Below, one piece after another: positions 17,025-25,262 of a stretch of 48,703 nucleotides of DNA (position 1 is the stretch's first letter; each line of letters opens with the position of its first letter). The notes under the pieces were generated by a model. It had not been told where the DNA came from. It saw nothing but the letters and a program-made list of their open reading frames with translations, and searched no databases. Origin of the DNA: Oceanispirochaeta sp. M1 (GTDB lineage Bacteria > Spirochaetota > Spirochaetia > DSM-2461); assembly GCF_003346715.1 (NCBI RefSeq), contig NZ_QQPQ01000035.1, positions 1 to 48,703 on the forward strand. The letters are read 5' to 3'. The position numbers were made by a program, and so were the translations under genes.

Positions 17025-17681
17025 TTAAGGCTTAAGGGTATTATTAACTGCCTGTTTGGAATACTTTTTGAGATATACAAATCGCATCAGTGCAGATTCC
17101 ACAAAATTGATTTTATGTCCGCCTCCGAGGAATGCAGATTCAATCCATGATTTACATGCTTTTTCACTTACCTGACAGATCGCATGAGCATCGTCCATAG
17201 ATCCGCTGCAGCATAGAGCTCCCCGTCCGTATATAAGAACACTGTTCCTGCCTTTGATGGCTTTCACAACCTTCATTAAGCCTGCAGTATTCAGAGAATC
17301 AGGAGCCGTTCGCAGTGATGTTCCTACTATCTGGGCCATATCATCCAGAAGGGGGCGTATCACTTCACCCGCTTTTGATAAACAGAGTACTGAAGGAGAT
17401 GTACAGTTAATAACCGCATTGATATCTTCCCTGTTTCTGTAAAGGCTGAGGTGTCGGGGCATCCCTTTATTTGCTTTTTTACCGTTCTTTGTCTTTCCGC
17501 TTTCTATGTTTATTTCAACGATATTTTCTATTTTGAGAGAGGAAAGGTCCGCTGCCTCGGGGGTTATATAGAGGGTCATGCCTTCTCTGATGCTGAGGCA
17601 GCCGTCTTTGGCTATAAAGCCCTCTTTGAGAAGTATGAGAGCTGTACTGCAGATTAGACTTTTAGCTTTAACATTTATCAT
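17025..17681 (-). CDS. Class II aldolase/adducin-fold protein lacking all catalytic residues
   Basis: This 218-aa protein has the same length and fold as the active aldolase encoded just upstream, with which it overlaps by 4 nt (ATGA). Aligned to it, each key residue is replaced. The zinc motif HTH becomes NCT (residues 92-94), the third zinc histidine in ANHG becomes YGRG (Arg153), the catalytic Glu in PSSEKG becomes a Gly, and the phosphate-binding GNIS and TPSG become GCLS and TPEA. The reading frame is intact with normal codon use, so it is not a random pseudogene. It is most likely a non-catalytic partner subunit, or a ligand-binding protein for the aldolase or its pathway. Confidence 0.82.
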   Translation of the reverse strand: MINVKAKSLICSTALILLKEGFIAKDGCLSIREGMTLYITPEAADLSSLKIENIVEINIESGKTKNGKKANKGMPRHLSLYRNREDINAVINCTSPSVLCLSKAGEVIRPLLDDMAQIVGTSLRTAPDSLNTAGLMKVVKAIKGRNSVLIYGRGALCCSGSMDDAHAICQVSEKACKSWIESAFLGGGHKINFVESALMRFVYLKKYSKQAVNNTLKP

Positions 17682-18334
17682 CGGGCGGCTCCTTTTGCAA
17701 TTTTACTCAAATAATAGTCATGCATTTTCTCCTGGGAAAATTCTTTTTCACCAGAGAGCTTTTTGTATTCCTGTTCAACAAACTGGGCACACACTTTTTC
17801 AAGGGTAGTGGCTACCAGAAAGGCATCATCCATATCTGTTCCCCAGCAGACTGCACCATGGTTAGCCATGAGAGCCGCCTTGCTTCCGCTCTCCCTGAGA
17901 GCAGCGGCGGATGCAGTTTTCAGTTTTTTGGTTCCGGGAAGACCATAGCCTGCACAGGGTATACGGGCTCCGATGATCTGTCCCATCTCATCACTGATCA
18001 GAGGAATCTCTTTTCTTGCTGCTGCCACAACCGAAGCATTTTGCTGATGGGTGTGGATAACAGCAGTACTGTCAGGATTCAATATGTAGACCTCTGCATG
18101 AAGTCCTTTTTCTGATGAAGGCTTGATGGAACCTGACCATTTCAGGTCATGAATCTGGACCTGAACAATATCGTCGGGTGTCAGTTCATCATAGCTCCGT
18201 CCGCTGGGGGTAATTACAAAACTGTTGTCATCCACCCGGCAGCTGATATTACCCCAGGTTCGGGCCACTAGACCCTCTTTTACAAGTTTGAGACCAGCGT
18301 CGCATACGATCTCTCTTGCTTTCTGTAATGTCAT
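17678..18334 (-). CDS. Class II (zinc-dependent) aldolase, L-fuculose-phosphate aldolase-like
   Basis: This 218-aa cytosolic aldolase should cleave a sugar or polyol phosphate to a three-carbon phosphate (dihydroxyacetone phosphate in FucA) and an aldehyde. The zinc ligands His94, His96 (IHTHQ) and His159 (ANHGAV) and the catalytic Glu75 (PSSEKGLH) are present, as are the phosphate-binding GNIS (28-31) and TPSG (42-45). It follows the aminotransferase gene by 12 nt and overlaps the inactive paralogue by 4 nt, so the three form one operon. An FGGY kinase across the divergent regulator could supply its phosphorylated substrate. The true substrate is unknown and need not be fuculose phosphate. 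Confidence 0.88.
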   Translation of the reverse strand: MTLQKAREIVCDAGLKLVKEGLVARTWGNISCRVDDNSFVITPSGRSYDELTPDDIVQVQIHDLKWSGSIKPSSEKGLHAEVYILNPDSTAVIHTHQQNASVVAAARKEIPLISDEMGQIIGARIPCAGYGLPGTKKLKTASAAALRESGSKAALMANHGAVCWGTDMDDAFLVATTLEKVCAQFVEQEYKKLSGEKEFSQEKMHDYYLSKIAKGAAR

Positions 18335-18346
18335 AATAATCTCCTG

Positions 18347-19819
18347 TTACGCCGAAACGCCTTCAATATTCTTGAATACGCGTTCAAAACGGACAAGGGC
18401 GTCATCAATGACTTTGTCAGTACAGACCGCTGATGTGTACATACGGCTTCCTGCCAGAGTCACAATTCCTTCTGCCATGTAGGCTGCACCCATATGGGTC
18501 ATAACGTCTTTTCGTTTGTGGATTTCCTTCAGCTTGGCTGGAATCTCCCAGAAACGCATAAGATTAATGTCAAAAAGCATGGTTCCCACTGTTTCAAGAT
18601 GGCAGATGGAACCCTGGTTGTAGGCAACAAAGGGGAGGTCATATTTTTTAATCAGTTCCTGCAGACCTTTGGTCAGTCTGTCTCCGGCTTTTCCTGCTAC
18701 TTCAGGAGCGTTGGTTTTTTCCATTTCCAAAAGAGTGTAGTATCCGGCTGCAGAACTTATGGGGTTAGCTGCCATTGTTCCACCAACATGGGCTTTCTTA
18801 CCTTTTTTACCGCCGACTCCTCCGGCGAGGAATTCAATGTATTCATCTTTTCCACCAAGTCCGCCGGCAGAGGGGTAACCTCCGGCAACAACCTTTCCGA
18901 ATATCGTGAGGTCGGGAGTTACACCGAAGTATCCCTGAGCTCCGCTCATTCCAAGTCGGAATCCTGTTACAACTTCATCAAAAATCAGGAGTGCACCGAA
19001 CTTGTCACAGAGTTTTCTTACCTGTGCGGGGTACTCTTTGGGAAGAGGACGTGTTCCGCTCTCGGGACCGATGGGTTCGAGAATGACACAGGCTGTTCCA
19101 CCTCTCAGCTGGTTACGTATCAGTACTCTTTTAAGAGCCTTGATATCGCCGGGGTAGGCTTCCTGTGTGTATTTATAGCAGTTAGCGGGGATACCATGAG
19201 ATTCCAGACCACCGACACCGGGGATTCTGTTTCCATAGGAAAGTTGATCGCTCCATCCGTGATAAGCGCCGCCCATTTTGACAATATTTTTCTTTTTAGT
19301 GGCCAGTCTCGCTACGCGAATAGACGCCATACAGGCTTCTGTTCCCGAACCGAGCATTCTGAATTTATCAACACCGGGGTAGTGTTTTACAATCATTTTT
19401 GCCAGTTTCATTTCATATTCGTGGAATAGTCCTGTGACTGGTCCGCATGTATTAAGAACTTCAATAACCTTGTTTCTTATGACTTCAGGGTTGCTGCCGA
19501 GAACTGTGGGGCCTCCTGCCTGAAGGAAGTCGATATACTCGTTTCCGTCAATGTCTGTAAGTGTAGCGCCTTCAGCTTTTTCAAATGCCAGGGGAAAGGG
19601 ATAGTTGAAGGCTAGATTGTGCTGTACGCCACCCTTGATAACTTCTTTAGCTTCTTCAAGCATGGCCTTGGATTTCTGACAATTATTTTCAAAATACTCC
19701 AGATATTTTTCCAGTGCTTCTTTCTTGAGGGTTCTGATGGGCTGTGAAATCAGTGCATTCAAATCCTTAATAACTGCTTCTGCATCGTGATATTCGGATA
19801 TTGCAAATCCATTACTCAT
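18347..19819 (-). CDS. Class III PLP-dependent aminotransferase/aminomutase (HemL-like)
   Basis: This 490-aa PLP enzyme is related to glutamate-1-semialdehyde aminomutase. It has GSGTEACMASIRVARLAT (cofactor phosphate binding, near residue 157), GGAYHGWSD, the aspartate segment LLIFDEVVTGFR (near 280) and the Schiff-base lysine in TIFGKVVAGGYPSAG (near 315). An N-terminal extension of about 60 residues and a catabolic neighbourhood argue against a role in haem synthesis. It is the first gene of an operon with two aldolase-fold proteins, facing a TetR gene and an FGGY kinase. It probably moves or removes an amino group on a sugar- or polyol-derived substrate. GAAGGAG lies at good spacing before the ATG. 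Confidence 0.85.
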   Translation of the reverse strand: MSNGFAISEYHDAEAVIKDLNALISQPIRTLKKEALEKYLEYFENNCQKSKAMLEEAKEVIKGGVQHNLAFNYPFPLAFEKAEGATLTDIDGNEYIDFLQAGGPTVLGSNPEVIRNKVIEVLNTCGPVTGLFHEYEMKLAKMIVKHYPGVDKFRMLGSGTEACMASIRVARLATKKKNIVKMGGAYHGWSDQLSYGNRIPGVGGLESHGIPANCYKYTQEAYPGDIKALKRVLIRNQLRGGTACVILEPIGPESGTRPLPKEYPAQVRKLCDKFGALLIFDEVVTGFRLGMSGAQGYFGVTPDLTIFGKVVAGGYPSAGGLGGKDEYIEFLAGGVGGKKGKKAHVGGTMAANPISSAAGYYTLLEMEKTNAPEVAGKAGDRLTKGLQELIKKYDLPFVAYNQGSICHLETVGTMLFDINLMRFWEIPAKLKEIHKRKDVMTHMGAAYMAEGIVTLAGSRMYTSAVCTDKVIDDALVRFERVFKNIEGVSA

Positions 19820-19861
19820 ATTGTGTCTCCTTCAGGTAATTATCTTTGTTAAAAAAGCATG

Positions 19862-19912
19862 GTGAGCGGCTACTCACTTTCTGGATTATAGCATATATTC
19901 TGATACAGACAA
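19862..19912 (-). promoter_or_regulatory. Promoter and TetR operator of the aminotransferase-aldolase operon
   Basis: On the minus strand TTGTCT (19907-19912) and TATAAT (19885-19890) are 16 bp apart. The inverted repeat GTGAG-cggcta-CTCAC (19862-19877) begins about 8 bp beyond the -10 box, at the transcription start. It matches the site before the kinase gene (ATGAG-tgatta-CTCAC, 20729-20744) at 12 of 16 positions, so one regulator probably binds both. Confidence 0.75.
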
Positions 19913-20013
19913 GTTAAAAAAAAGAATTCATAATAAGTAAATATAAAAAAGTTGGGTTCCAATATCAGTCCAGGACATAACTTGCCCGATCAAGCGCAAT
20001 GGAGTAATATAAA

Positions 20014-20673
20014 ATGATGCCGATGAAATACCACAATGATAGTTATGATAGAATCTCTCAGGAGAAAAAAGACCGCATTATATCAGTGGCTCTTGATGAA
20101 TTTGCCACTAAAGGATTCAGTAATGCCAATACTAATGTGATTGCAGAAAAAGCGGGAATCTCGGTAGGATCTCTATTCAAATATTTTGAAAATAAGGAAA
20201 ATTTTTTCCTGACAGTGATAAACTACGGTGTCTCTCAGCTTGAGACCGTACTGGGGTCTGTGGTTGCCTCGGATGAGAGTCTTGAAACAAAACTGGAGAC
20301 CATACTCCGTACAATTCTCAGTCATACAAGAAGCAATGAAAATATAGTGAAACTCTATAATGAGATGACTTCTGAAGGTAATTCAGAATTGATCAAGCGT
20401 CTTTCATCAGATATGGAAACTGTTTCAGCAGAAGCATATACTCATGTTATTTCCCAGGCAAAAATTGCCGGAAAAATTGCAGATGATATAGATGTAAGAG
20501 TATTTGCCTTTGCTTTGGATAACCTTTTCATGTCTCTTCAATTCTCTTACGCCAGCGAATATTACAAAGAGCGTATGAAGATTTACGTCGGTGAAGATGT
20601 ATTTGATAATGATGAGCTTATCATTCAGGAAATGATGAAATTCATCTCTCGAGCCTTCTCCGTCAAATCCTGA
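20014..20673 (+). CDS. TetR-family regulator between the aldolase operon and the FGGY kinase gene
   Basis: This 219-aa repressor has an N-terminal helix-turn-helix (about 18-65: KKDRIISVALDEFATKGFSNANTNVIAEKAGISVGSLFKYFENKENFF) and a helical ligand-binding domain. It lies between two units that carry near-identical operators immediately after their -10 boxes, so it most likely represses both until an intermediate of the pathway binds it. GGAG is 9 nt before ATG 20014; ATGs at 20017 and 20023 are possible alternatives. No copy of the operator is seen right before its own start. Confidence 0.88.
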   Translation: MMPMKYHNDSYDRISQEKKDRIISVALDEFATKGFSNANTNVIAEKAGISVGSLFKYFENKENFFLTVINYGVSQLETVLGSVVASDESLETKLETILRTILSHTRSNENIVKLYNEMTSEGNSELIKRLSSDMETVSAEAYTHVISQAKIAGKIADDIDVRVFAFALDNLFMSLQFSYASEYYKERMKIYVGEDVFDNDELIIQEMMKFISRAFSVKS

Positions 20674-20691
20674 CATCCTTTATTTTTTAGC

Positions 20692-20744
20692 TTGCAAAGC
20701 ATGTGATATCTGTTAGAATACTAAATAAATGAGTGATTACTCAC
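20692..20744 (+). promoter_or_regulatory. Promoter and TetR operator of the FGGY kinase gene
   Basis: TTGCAA (20692-20697) and TAGAAT (20714-20719) are 16 bp apart. The operator ATGAG-tgatta-CTCAC (20729-20744) follows about 9 bp after the -10 box, the same layout as in the opposite promoter at 19862-19912. GAGTGA/TCACTC arms (20731-20746) extend the symmetry. Confidence 0.75.
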
Positions 20745-20775
20745 TCGTGAAGTCTGTTTCATATTCAGGAAGGTC

Positions 20776-22386
20776 ATGATGCCAGCTAAAGCATATGTTA
20801 TTACCTATGATATAGGTACAACAGGAAATAAAACCTGTCTCTTTGAGATCTCTGACAACATCAGATTGATAGAGAGCTCAATGGTGGAATATAAGCTTAC
20901 AATCCTTGAAAACGGGGGAGTCGAGCAGAATCCCGAAGAGTGGTGGCAGGGCCTTATCAATACTACAAGGGATGTGCTGAATAAATCCCGAATCACTGCA
21001 GATAATATAAAAGGTATTTCATTCTGCTCCCAGATGCAGGGCCTTGTACTGGTGGATGAGAAGGCTGATGCCATTCGCCCCGCAATGAGTTATATGGACC
21101 AGAGAGCTTCTGAAGAAAAAGCAGACTCTGTGGGGCATGGAATTCAGATTCAGGGGATTAACCTTAGAAAACTTTTTAAATCTCTATATATTACAGGCGC
21201 TGTTGCCGCCAGTGTTAAAGATCCCCTCTGGAAATATAAATGGGTTCAGAAAAATGAGCCTGAAATCTTTGCAAAGACTCATAAATGGCTGGATGTAAAG
21301 GAATATCTGATTGCCCGCAGCACAGACCGTTTTATCATGACCGAAGATTCAGCCTTTGCAACATTCCTCTATGACTCCAGAAAAGGAAAAAAATGCTGGA
21401 GTCCTTCTCTTTGCCGAACTTACGGTGTGGATATCACTCATATGCCCGAGGTTATCAGATCTACAGATCTTGTGGGAACTCTGAGCGCTTCGGCTGCCGG
21501 AGAGCTGGGGCTCAGTGTTGATTGTCAGGTCTTCGGAGGCGGGGGAGATGCCTCATTGATCGGTGTCGGTTCCGGATCTGTGAGCAAAGGTGATACACAT
21601 ATATATTCGGGAACATCCGGTTGGGTTTCTACTGTTGTTGATAAGAGAGTTATTGATATTAATCATATGATTGCCTCAGTTACGGGTGCCGTAGAGGGAC
21701 ACTTTAACTATTTCGGTGAGCTTGAAACATCAGGGAAGTGTCTGGAGTGGGTGAAGAACCATCTGGCTCTGGATGCAATCAACATCTACATGAATAAGCA
21801 AAAAGTAACCGATGGTCCCGAAGCTGTGAGTCAGAGTCTCTATGACCATATGTGTGAAAGTATAAAAGACAGTCCTGCAGGTTCGGGGGGAGTTCTCTTC
21901 ACACCCTGGCTCCATGGAAACCGCTGTCCTTTTGAGGACTCTAATGCCCGTGGAATGTTTTTTAATATAAGCCTGGATACAGGGAAACGGAAATTGATCC
22001 GTGCAGTGCTTGAGGGGATTGCCTATCATACCCGCTGGATGCTCGAGGCCTCTGAAAAGAAAAATCCGGTTTCTGATGCTGTCCGCTTTGTAGGAGGGGG
22101 AGCCCTTTCATCACTGACCTGCCAGATTATGGCCGATATAACAGGTCATCAGATAGAGACCGTTGAGGCTCCTCAGAATGTTGGATCTTTTGGAGCGGCA
22201 GTCTGCTGTGGTATCGGTTTAGGAAATATTAAAGACTTTGATTCGGTCAAAAACTTCATTCCTGTAAAAGCCGTATATACTCCTGATGCTGAAACCAGAG
22301 CAGTCCACGACCGTAACTTTCTGGTCTTCAAGCGGCTATATAAAAACAATAAGAAGAACTTTAAAATCCTGAATCAGATCCAATAA
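20776..22386 (+). CDS. FGGY-family carbohydrate kinase (xylulokinase-like)
   Basis: This 536-aa sugar or polyol kinase of the FGGY family has an N-terminal nucleotide-binding segment ITYDIGTTGNKTCLFE (about 8-23). The MDQRASEEK region is near 107, the catalytic aspartate lies in FGGGGDASLIGVGSG (about 255-270), and the second ATP motif is FVGGGALSSLTCQIMADITG (about 438-457). It should phosphorylate a sugar or polyol that the aldolase encoded across the divergent promoter could then split. The gene is preceded by AGGAAGG and starts ATGATG, so 20776 or 20779 may be used. It carries the same TetR operator as the aldolase operon. The substrate is not predictable from the sequence alone. Confidence 0.88.
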   Translation: MMPAKAYVITYDIGTTGNKTCLFEISDNIRLIESSMVEYKLTILENGGVEQNPEEWWQGLINTTRDVLNKSRITADNIKGISFCSQMQGLVLVDEKADAIRPAMSYMDQRASEEKADSVGHGIQIQGINLRKLFKSLYITGAVAASVKDPLWKYKWVQKNEPEIFAKTHKWLDVKEYLIARSTDRFIMTEDSAFATFLYDSRKGKKCWSPSLCRTYGVDITHMPEVIRSTDLVGTLSASAAGELGLSVDCQVFGGGGDASLIGVGSGSVSKGDTHIYSGTSGWVSTVVDKRVIDINHMIASVTGAVEGHFNYFGELETSGKCLEWVKNHLALDAINIYMNKQKVTDGPEAVSQSLYDHMCESIKDSPAGSGGVLFTPWLHGNRCPFEDSNARGMFFNISLDTGKRKLIRAVLEGIAYHTRWMLEASEKKNPVSDAVRFVGGGALSSLTCQIMADITGHQIETVEAPQNVGSFGAAVCCGIGLGNIKDFDSVKNFIPVKAVYTPDAETRAVHDRNFLVFKRLYKNNKKNFKILNQIQ

Positions 22387-22458
22387 TAAATCAGTATGTG
22401 ATAGCTGCTGTATCAATGTACTATACTTCAGATATAAAGGATTAAAGAGGTTCGGAAA

Positions 22459-23046
22459 ATGAAGAAGTCTGTTTTATTATTATGTATGATTCTACTTGTA
22501 ATTGCATCTGTTTCTGCCCAGGACAGACCTGTTAGCTACGGTCTCCATCTGGTGATGGGGGGACGTTATGACGATATGAGGATGTGTGTCGGATCGCCTG
22601 CGGGTGTGAAGGGCGGTCCCATTATGGATATCTATTTTGATGTCCGTTTTCCTATGGGAGATCGGGATCAGCTGGCCCTGAATATTCCGGTGGCCCGTCC
22701 TATACTATTCGGAGCCGCATTCAAGATGCTCCAGTTTGAACCACAGATCACATACGAACGGCACTTTGGATCTGCCGGCGATTCTCATGCAGTTGTAGGG
22801 GCGGGAATGGGTCTCTCCTTTCACTATGGACCGGATTTTGAATCAGATAAAAATAATCCAGGGGAGTCTTTCTTTGCCATGGGACCATTATTCAGTATTT
22901 CAGCTGGATGGCAGATAGCCGGGGATAAAGTAAACTGGATGCCCGGTATAAAGGCTTTTTACTCACCTCTCTTTTCAGCTGATTATCCCACGACAGGGAC
23001 AGTTGCCGGAGGAGCTCTGGAGCTTCACACTTCATTTAATCCCTAA
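22459..23046 (+). CDS. Small exported protein, probable outer-membrane beta-barrel
   Basis: This 195-aa protein has a clear signal peptide (MKKSVLLLCMILLVIASVSAQ, about 1-21). The mature part has alternating polar and hydrophobic residues suggestive of about eight beta strands (YGLHLVMGG, MDIYFDVRFPMG, FEPQITYERHFG, AVVGAGMGLSFHYG, PLFSISAGWQIA, GGALELHTSF). I do not recognise the family. The acyl-CoA synthetase gene begins 9 nt after its stop, so the two are co-transcribed. A small porin or periplasm-facing barrel is the best guess. Confidence 0.6.
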   Translation: MKKSVLLLCMILLVIASVSAQDRPVSYGLHLVMGGRYDDMRMCVGSPAGVKGGPIMDIYFDVRFPMGDRDQLALNIPVARPILFGAAFKMLQFEPQITYERHFGSAGDSHAVVGAGMGLSFHYGPDFESDKNNPGESFFAMGPLFSISAGWQIAGDKVNWMPGIKAFYSPLFSADYPTTGTVAGGALELHTSFNP

Positions 23047-23055
23047 GGAGCCGAC

Positions 23056-24471
23056 ATGGAGAGGGATATCAATCCCGAGGATTCGATTCAGAGACTTTTG
23101 AATCCCCGGCATATTGCGATTATTGGAGCCAGTGATACTCCGGGACGCATCGGTCATATCATTTATAAAACTCTGTTGAGCTCTTCAGCCGTCCTCTATC
23201 CTGTTAATACTAAACAGGAGCGGGTAGGTACTCACAGGGCTCTCAATTCTCCCTCTGAACTTCCCGGGAATCTGGATCTGGCCATTGTGACTATCAATGC
23301 CGCGGCGGCCGTGGAAGCTGCCGAGGCCTGTGCCCTGAAAGGCTGCGCCAATATCGTTATTATTGCCGGAGGATTCGCCGAGACAGGAGATGAGGGTAAG
23401 GCTCTGGAAACCAGACTCCGGGTTCTGCCTGAGAAATACGGCTGTAGAATCCTGGGTCCCAACTCCCTTGGCGTCTTTGTCCCTTCCAGTAATCTTGATA
23501 CTATCTTTGTTGAACATGGAGATCAGGCTCTCTCTGAGGGTGGAGGTGTCGCTTTCATCACTCAGAGCGGTTCGGTTGGAGTCGAGTCTCTGGGGCTGGC
23601 AAGCAACAGCGGTTTTGGAATGAGGGCCTTTGTGGGAATCGGGAATAAAGTGGATCTGAGTGAAGCCGATTTTCTCCCCTGGTTCGGAAATGATCCGGAT
23701 ACTGACTGTATTGCTCTCTATGTGGAGAGTATAGAAAGGGGCAGGAGTTTTCTGGAGGATGCAAGAGATGTGGCTCGCAGTAAACCTGTGGTACTTCTCA
23801 AGGCCGGTCGTACCCAGGCAGGGGCTTCGGCGGTCAGTTCTCATACGGGACGCCTGGCCGGATCAGACAAGGTTGTCAGCGGTGCTCTCAGGCAGTACGG
23901 TGTTCAGCGTGCCATGGATGATGAAGAACTCTGTGATGCTTCAAAAGTACTCTCCATGGTGAGACCTGCACAGGGAAATCGGGTTGCAGTTATAACTCCC
24001 GCCGGGGGATTTGGCGTTATGTGCAGTGATTATATAGACAGCCCTGACAGACGTGCCTCGCTCTGTATGGCGGAAATCTCTGAAATAACTCAGAAGAGGA
24101 TTAAAGAGAAAACTTTTCCATATGCCTCCTGTCATAACCCGGTTGATCTTACAGCAGGTGCTACGGATGAGATGTTTCTTGAAACACTTAAGGCTCTTAT
24201 GGATGATGAAGGTGTGGATATTATTATCTGTGTGGCTTTTTTTGCACCACCTACCATTTCTGAGAATCTTCTCCCCGCAATGTCTGCACTAATCAGAGAA
24301 GCACCAAAGCCTGTTCTGGTGTTCACCCAGTACGGTCCATTTACAGATGAATATCTGAGACGCTTCTACAGAGAGGGAGTTGCCGGCTATCCTTCTATTA
24401 ATAGAGTCATCCGGGCTGCCCGTTTTCTTGTTGAAAGGCAGCGTGTACTCAAGGATCTTGAGGATAAATAG
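23056..24471 (+). CDS. acdA: ADP-forming acyl/acetyl-CoA synthetase, alpha subunit
   Basis: This 471-aa protein has an N-terminal CoA-binding domain (about 10-140: RHIAIIGASDTPGRIGHIIYK) and succinyl-CoA-ligase-like domains, with ITQSGSVG near 169 and the phospho-accepting His263 in SSHTGRLAGSD. With the beta subunit, which begins at the next base after its stop, it forms an ADP-forming acetyl-CoA synthetase. The enzyme turns acetyl-CoA (or another acyl-CoA), ADP and phosphate into the acid, CoA and ATP. Anaerobes use it to gain ATP at the end of fermentation. The split into two genes follows the Pyrococcus arrangement. The substrate could also be a branched-chain or aromatic acyl-CoA. It has a moderate ribosome-binding site (AAGGAG). 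Confidence 0.87.
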   Translation: MERDINPEDSIQRLLNPRHIAIIGASDTPGRIGHIIYKTLLSSSAVLYPVNTKQERVGTHRALNSPSELPGNLDLAIVTINAAAAVEAAEACALKGCANIVIIAGGFAETGDEGKALETRLRVLPEKYGCRILGPNSLGVFVPSSNLDTIFVEHGDQALSEGGGVAFITQSGSVGVESLGLASNSGFGMRAFVGIGNKVDLSEADFLPWFGNDPDTDCIALYVESIERGRSFLEDARDVARSKPVVLLKAGRTQAGASAVSSHTGRLAGSDKVVSGALRQYGVQRAMDDEELCDASKVLSMVRPAQGNRVAVITPAGGFGVMCSDYIDSPDRRASLCMAEISEITQKRIKEKTFPYASCHNPVDLTAGATDEMFLETLKALMDDEGVDIIICVAFFAPPTISENLLPAMSALIREAPKPVLVFTQYGPFTDEYLRRFYREGVAGYPSINRVIRAARFLVERQRVLKDLEDK

Positions 24472-25167
24472 ATGAATATGAAAGAACTTTTCAGCAGCTG
24501 GCGCAGTAATCTCCGGATAGAGAACAAGGCGGATGAATGGGAAACCAAGGAGCTTTTCAGATCTGCAGGACTTCCGGTACCGCCTCAATATCTGTTTAAA
24601 AAAAATGTAGAGGATAAGGCTCTGGAATCTCTCTCTTTTCTTCCATCAGATCTGAAGGAGCCCTTTGCGGTGAAACTTTGTTCTCCTGATGTTCTTCACA
24701 AGTCCGATGTGGGGGGTGTGAAGCTGGGAGTCGGGCGTAATGATCTTGTATCGGTCCTCAGAGAAATGCGGAATAAGTTTCCGGGAGAGAATTTTCTGAT
24801 CTATCATATGGAGGCCATAAGGGGGATTGAGTTTATCCTGGGAGCCCTTAATGATCCCTCATTCGGTCCAGCCGTGATGATCGGTGCAGGAGGTGTTATG
24901 ACCGAGCTCTATAAGGATGTCTCTTTCTGCCTCGCTCCCTGTACACTTAAGGATGCAGAACATATTATTTCAGAGCTCACCATAGCACCGGTTCTTTCCG
25001 GTTTTCGTGGAAGCAATATGGACCGGGAATCTTTGAAAGATATAATTGTTAAATTTTCAGATCTTGCTTCTGCGGCAGCAGAGGACGGTGCACAACTGGA
25101 TATCAACCCGATTGTGTGGAATGGAGAGGACTGGAAAGTTCTTGATGCCAAATGTGTTTTTGTTTAA
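24472..25167 (+). CDS. acdB: ADP-forming acyl/acetyl-CoA synthetase, beta subunit (ATP-grasp)
   Basis: This 231-aa ATP-grasp subunit completes the enzyme begun by the preceding gene. KLCSPDVLHKSDVGGVKLGV (about 74-93) is the conserved ATP-grasp and histidine segment. GAGGVMTELYKDVSF (about 139-153) and the metal-binding region LDINPIVW (about 207-214) follow. The length is normal for separate beta subunits. It starts directly at the base after the alpha stop codon, so translation is coupled and subunit amounts should match. Confidence 0.88.
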   Translation: MNMKELFSSWRSNLRIENKADEWETKELFRSAGLPVPPQYLFKKNVEDKALESLSFLPSDLKEPFAVKLCSPDVLHKSDVGGVKLGVGRNDLVSVLREMRNKFPGENFLIYHMEAIRGIEFILGALNDPSFGPAVMIGAGGVMTELYKDVSFCLAPCTLKDAEHIISELTIAPVLSGFRGSNMDRESLKDIIVKFSDLASAAAEDGAQLDINPIVWNGEDWKVLDAKCVFV

Positions 25168-25209
25168 ACTATTCTATTATAGTTAATTACTCTTCTTTTC
25201 AATAATCAG

Positions 25210-25237
25210 TTGACAATTTTCCCATTCACTGTAATTA
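25210..25237 (+). promoter_or_regulatory. Promoter of the sugar ABC transporter operon
   Basis: TTGACA (25210-25215) is followed after 16 bp by TAATTA (25232-25237). It lies in the 210-bp gap before the binding-protein gene and gives a leader of about 130 nt containing the hairpins described separately. Confidence 0.55.
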
Positions 25238-25262
25238 TTAAATTCAATGAATGAATTAAAGA

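Noticed and set aside
18494-19429. 311-codon plus-strand reading frame opposite the aminotransferase gene
   Set aside because: It is a long antisense frame with a composition explained by the well-conserved PLP enzyme on the other strand; it has no ribosome-binding site or recognisable domain.
18347-19819. Haem biosynthesis gene hemL
   Set aside because: The PLP enzyme is HemL-like but has a long N-terminal extension, sits with aldolases and a sugar kinase, and no other tetrapyrrole gene is near.
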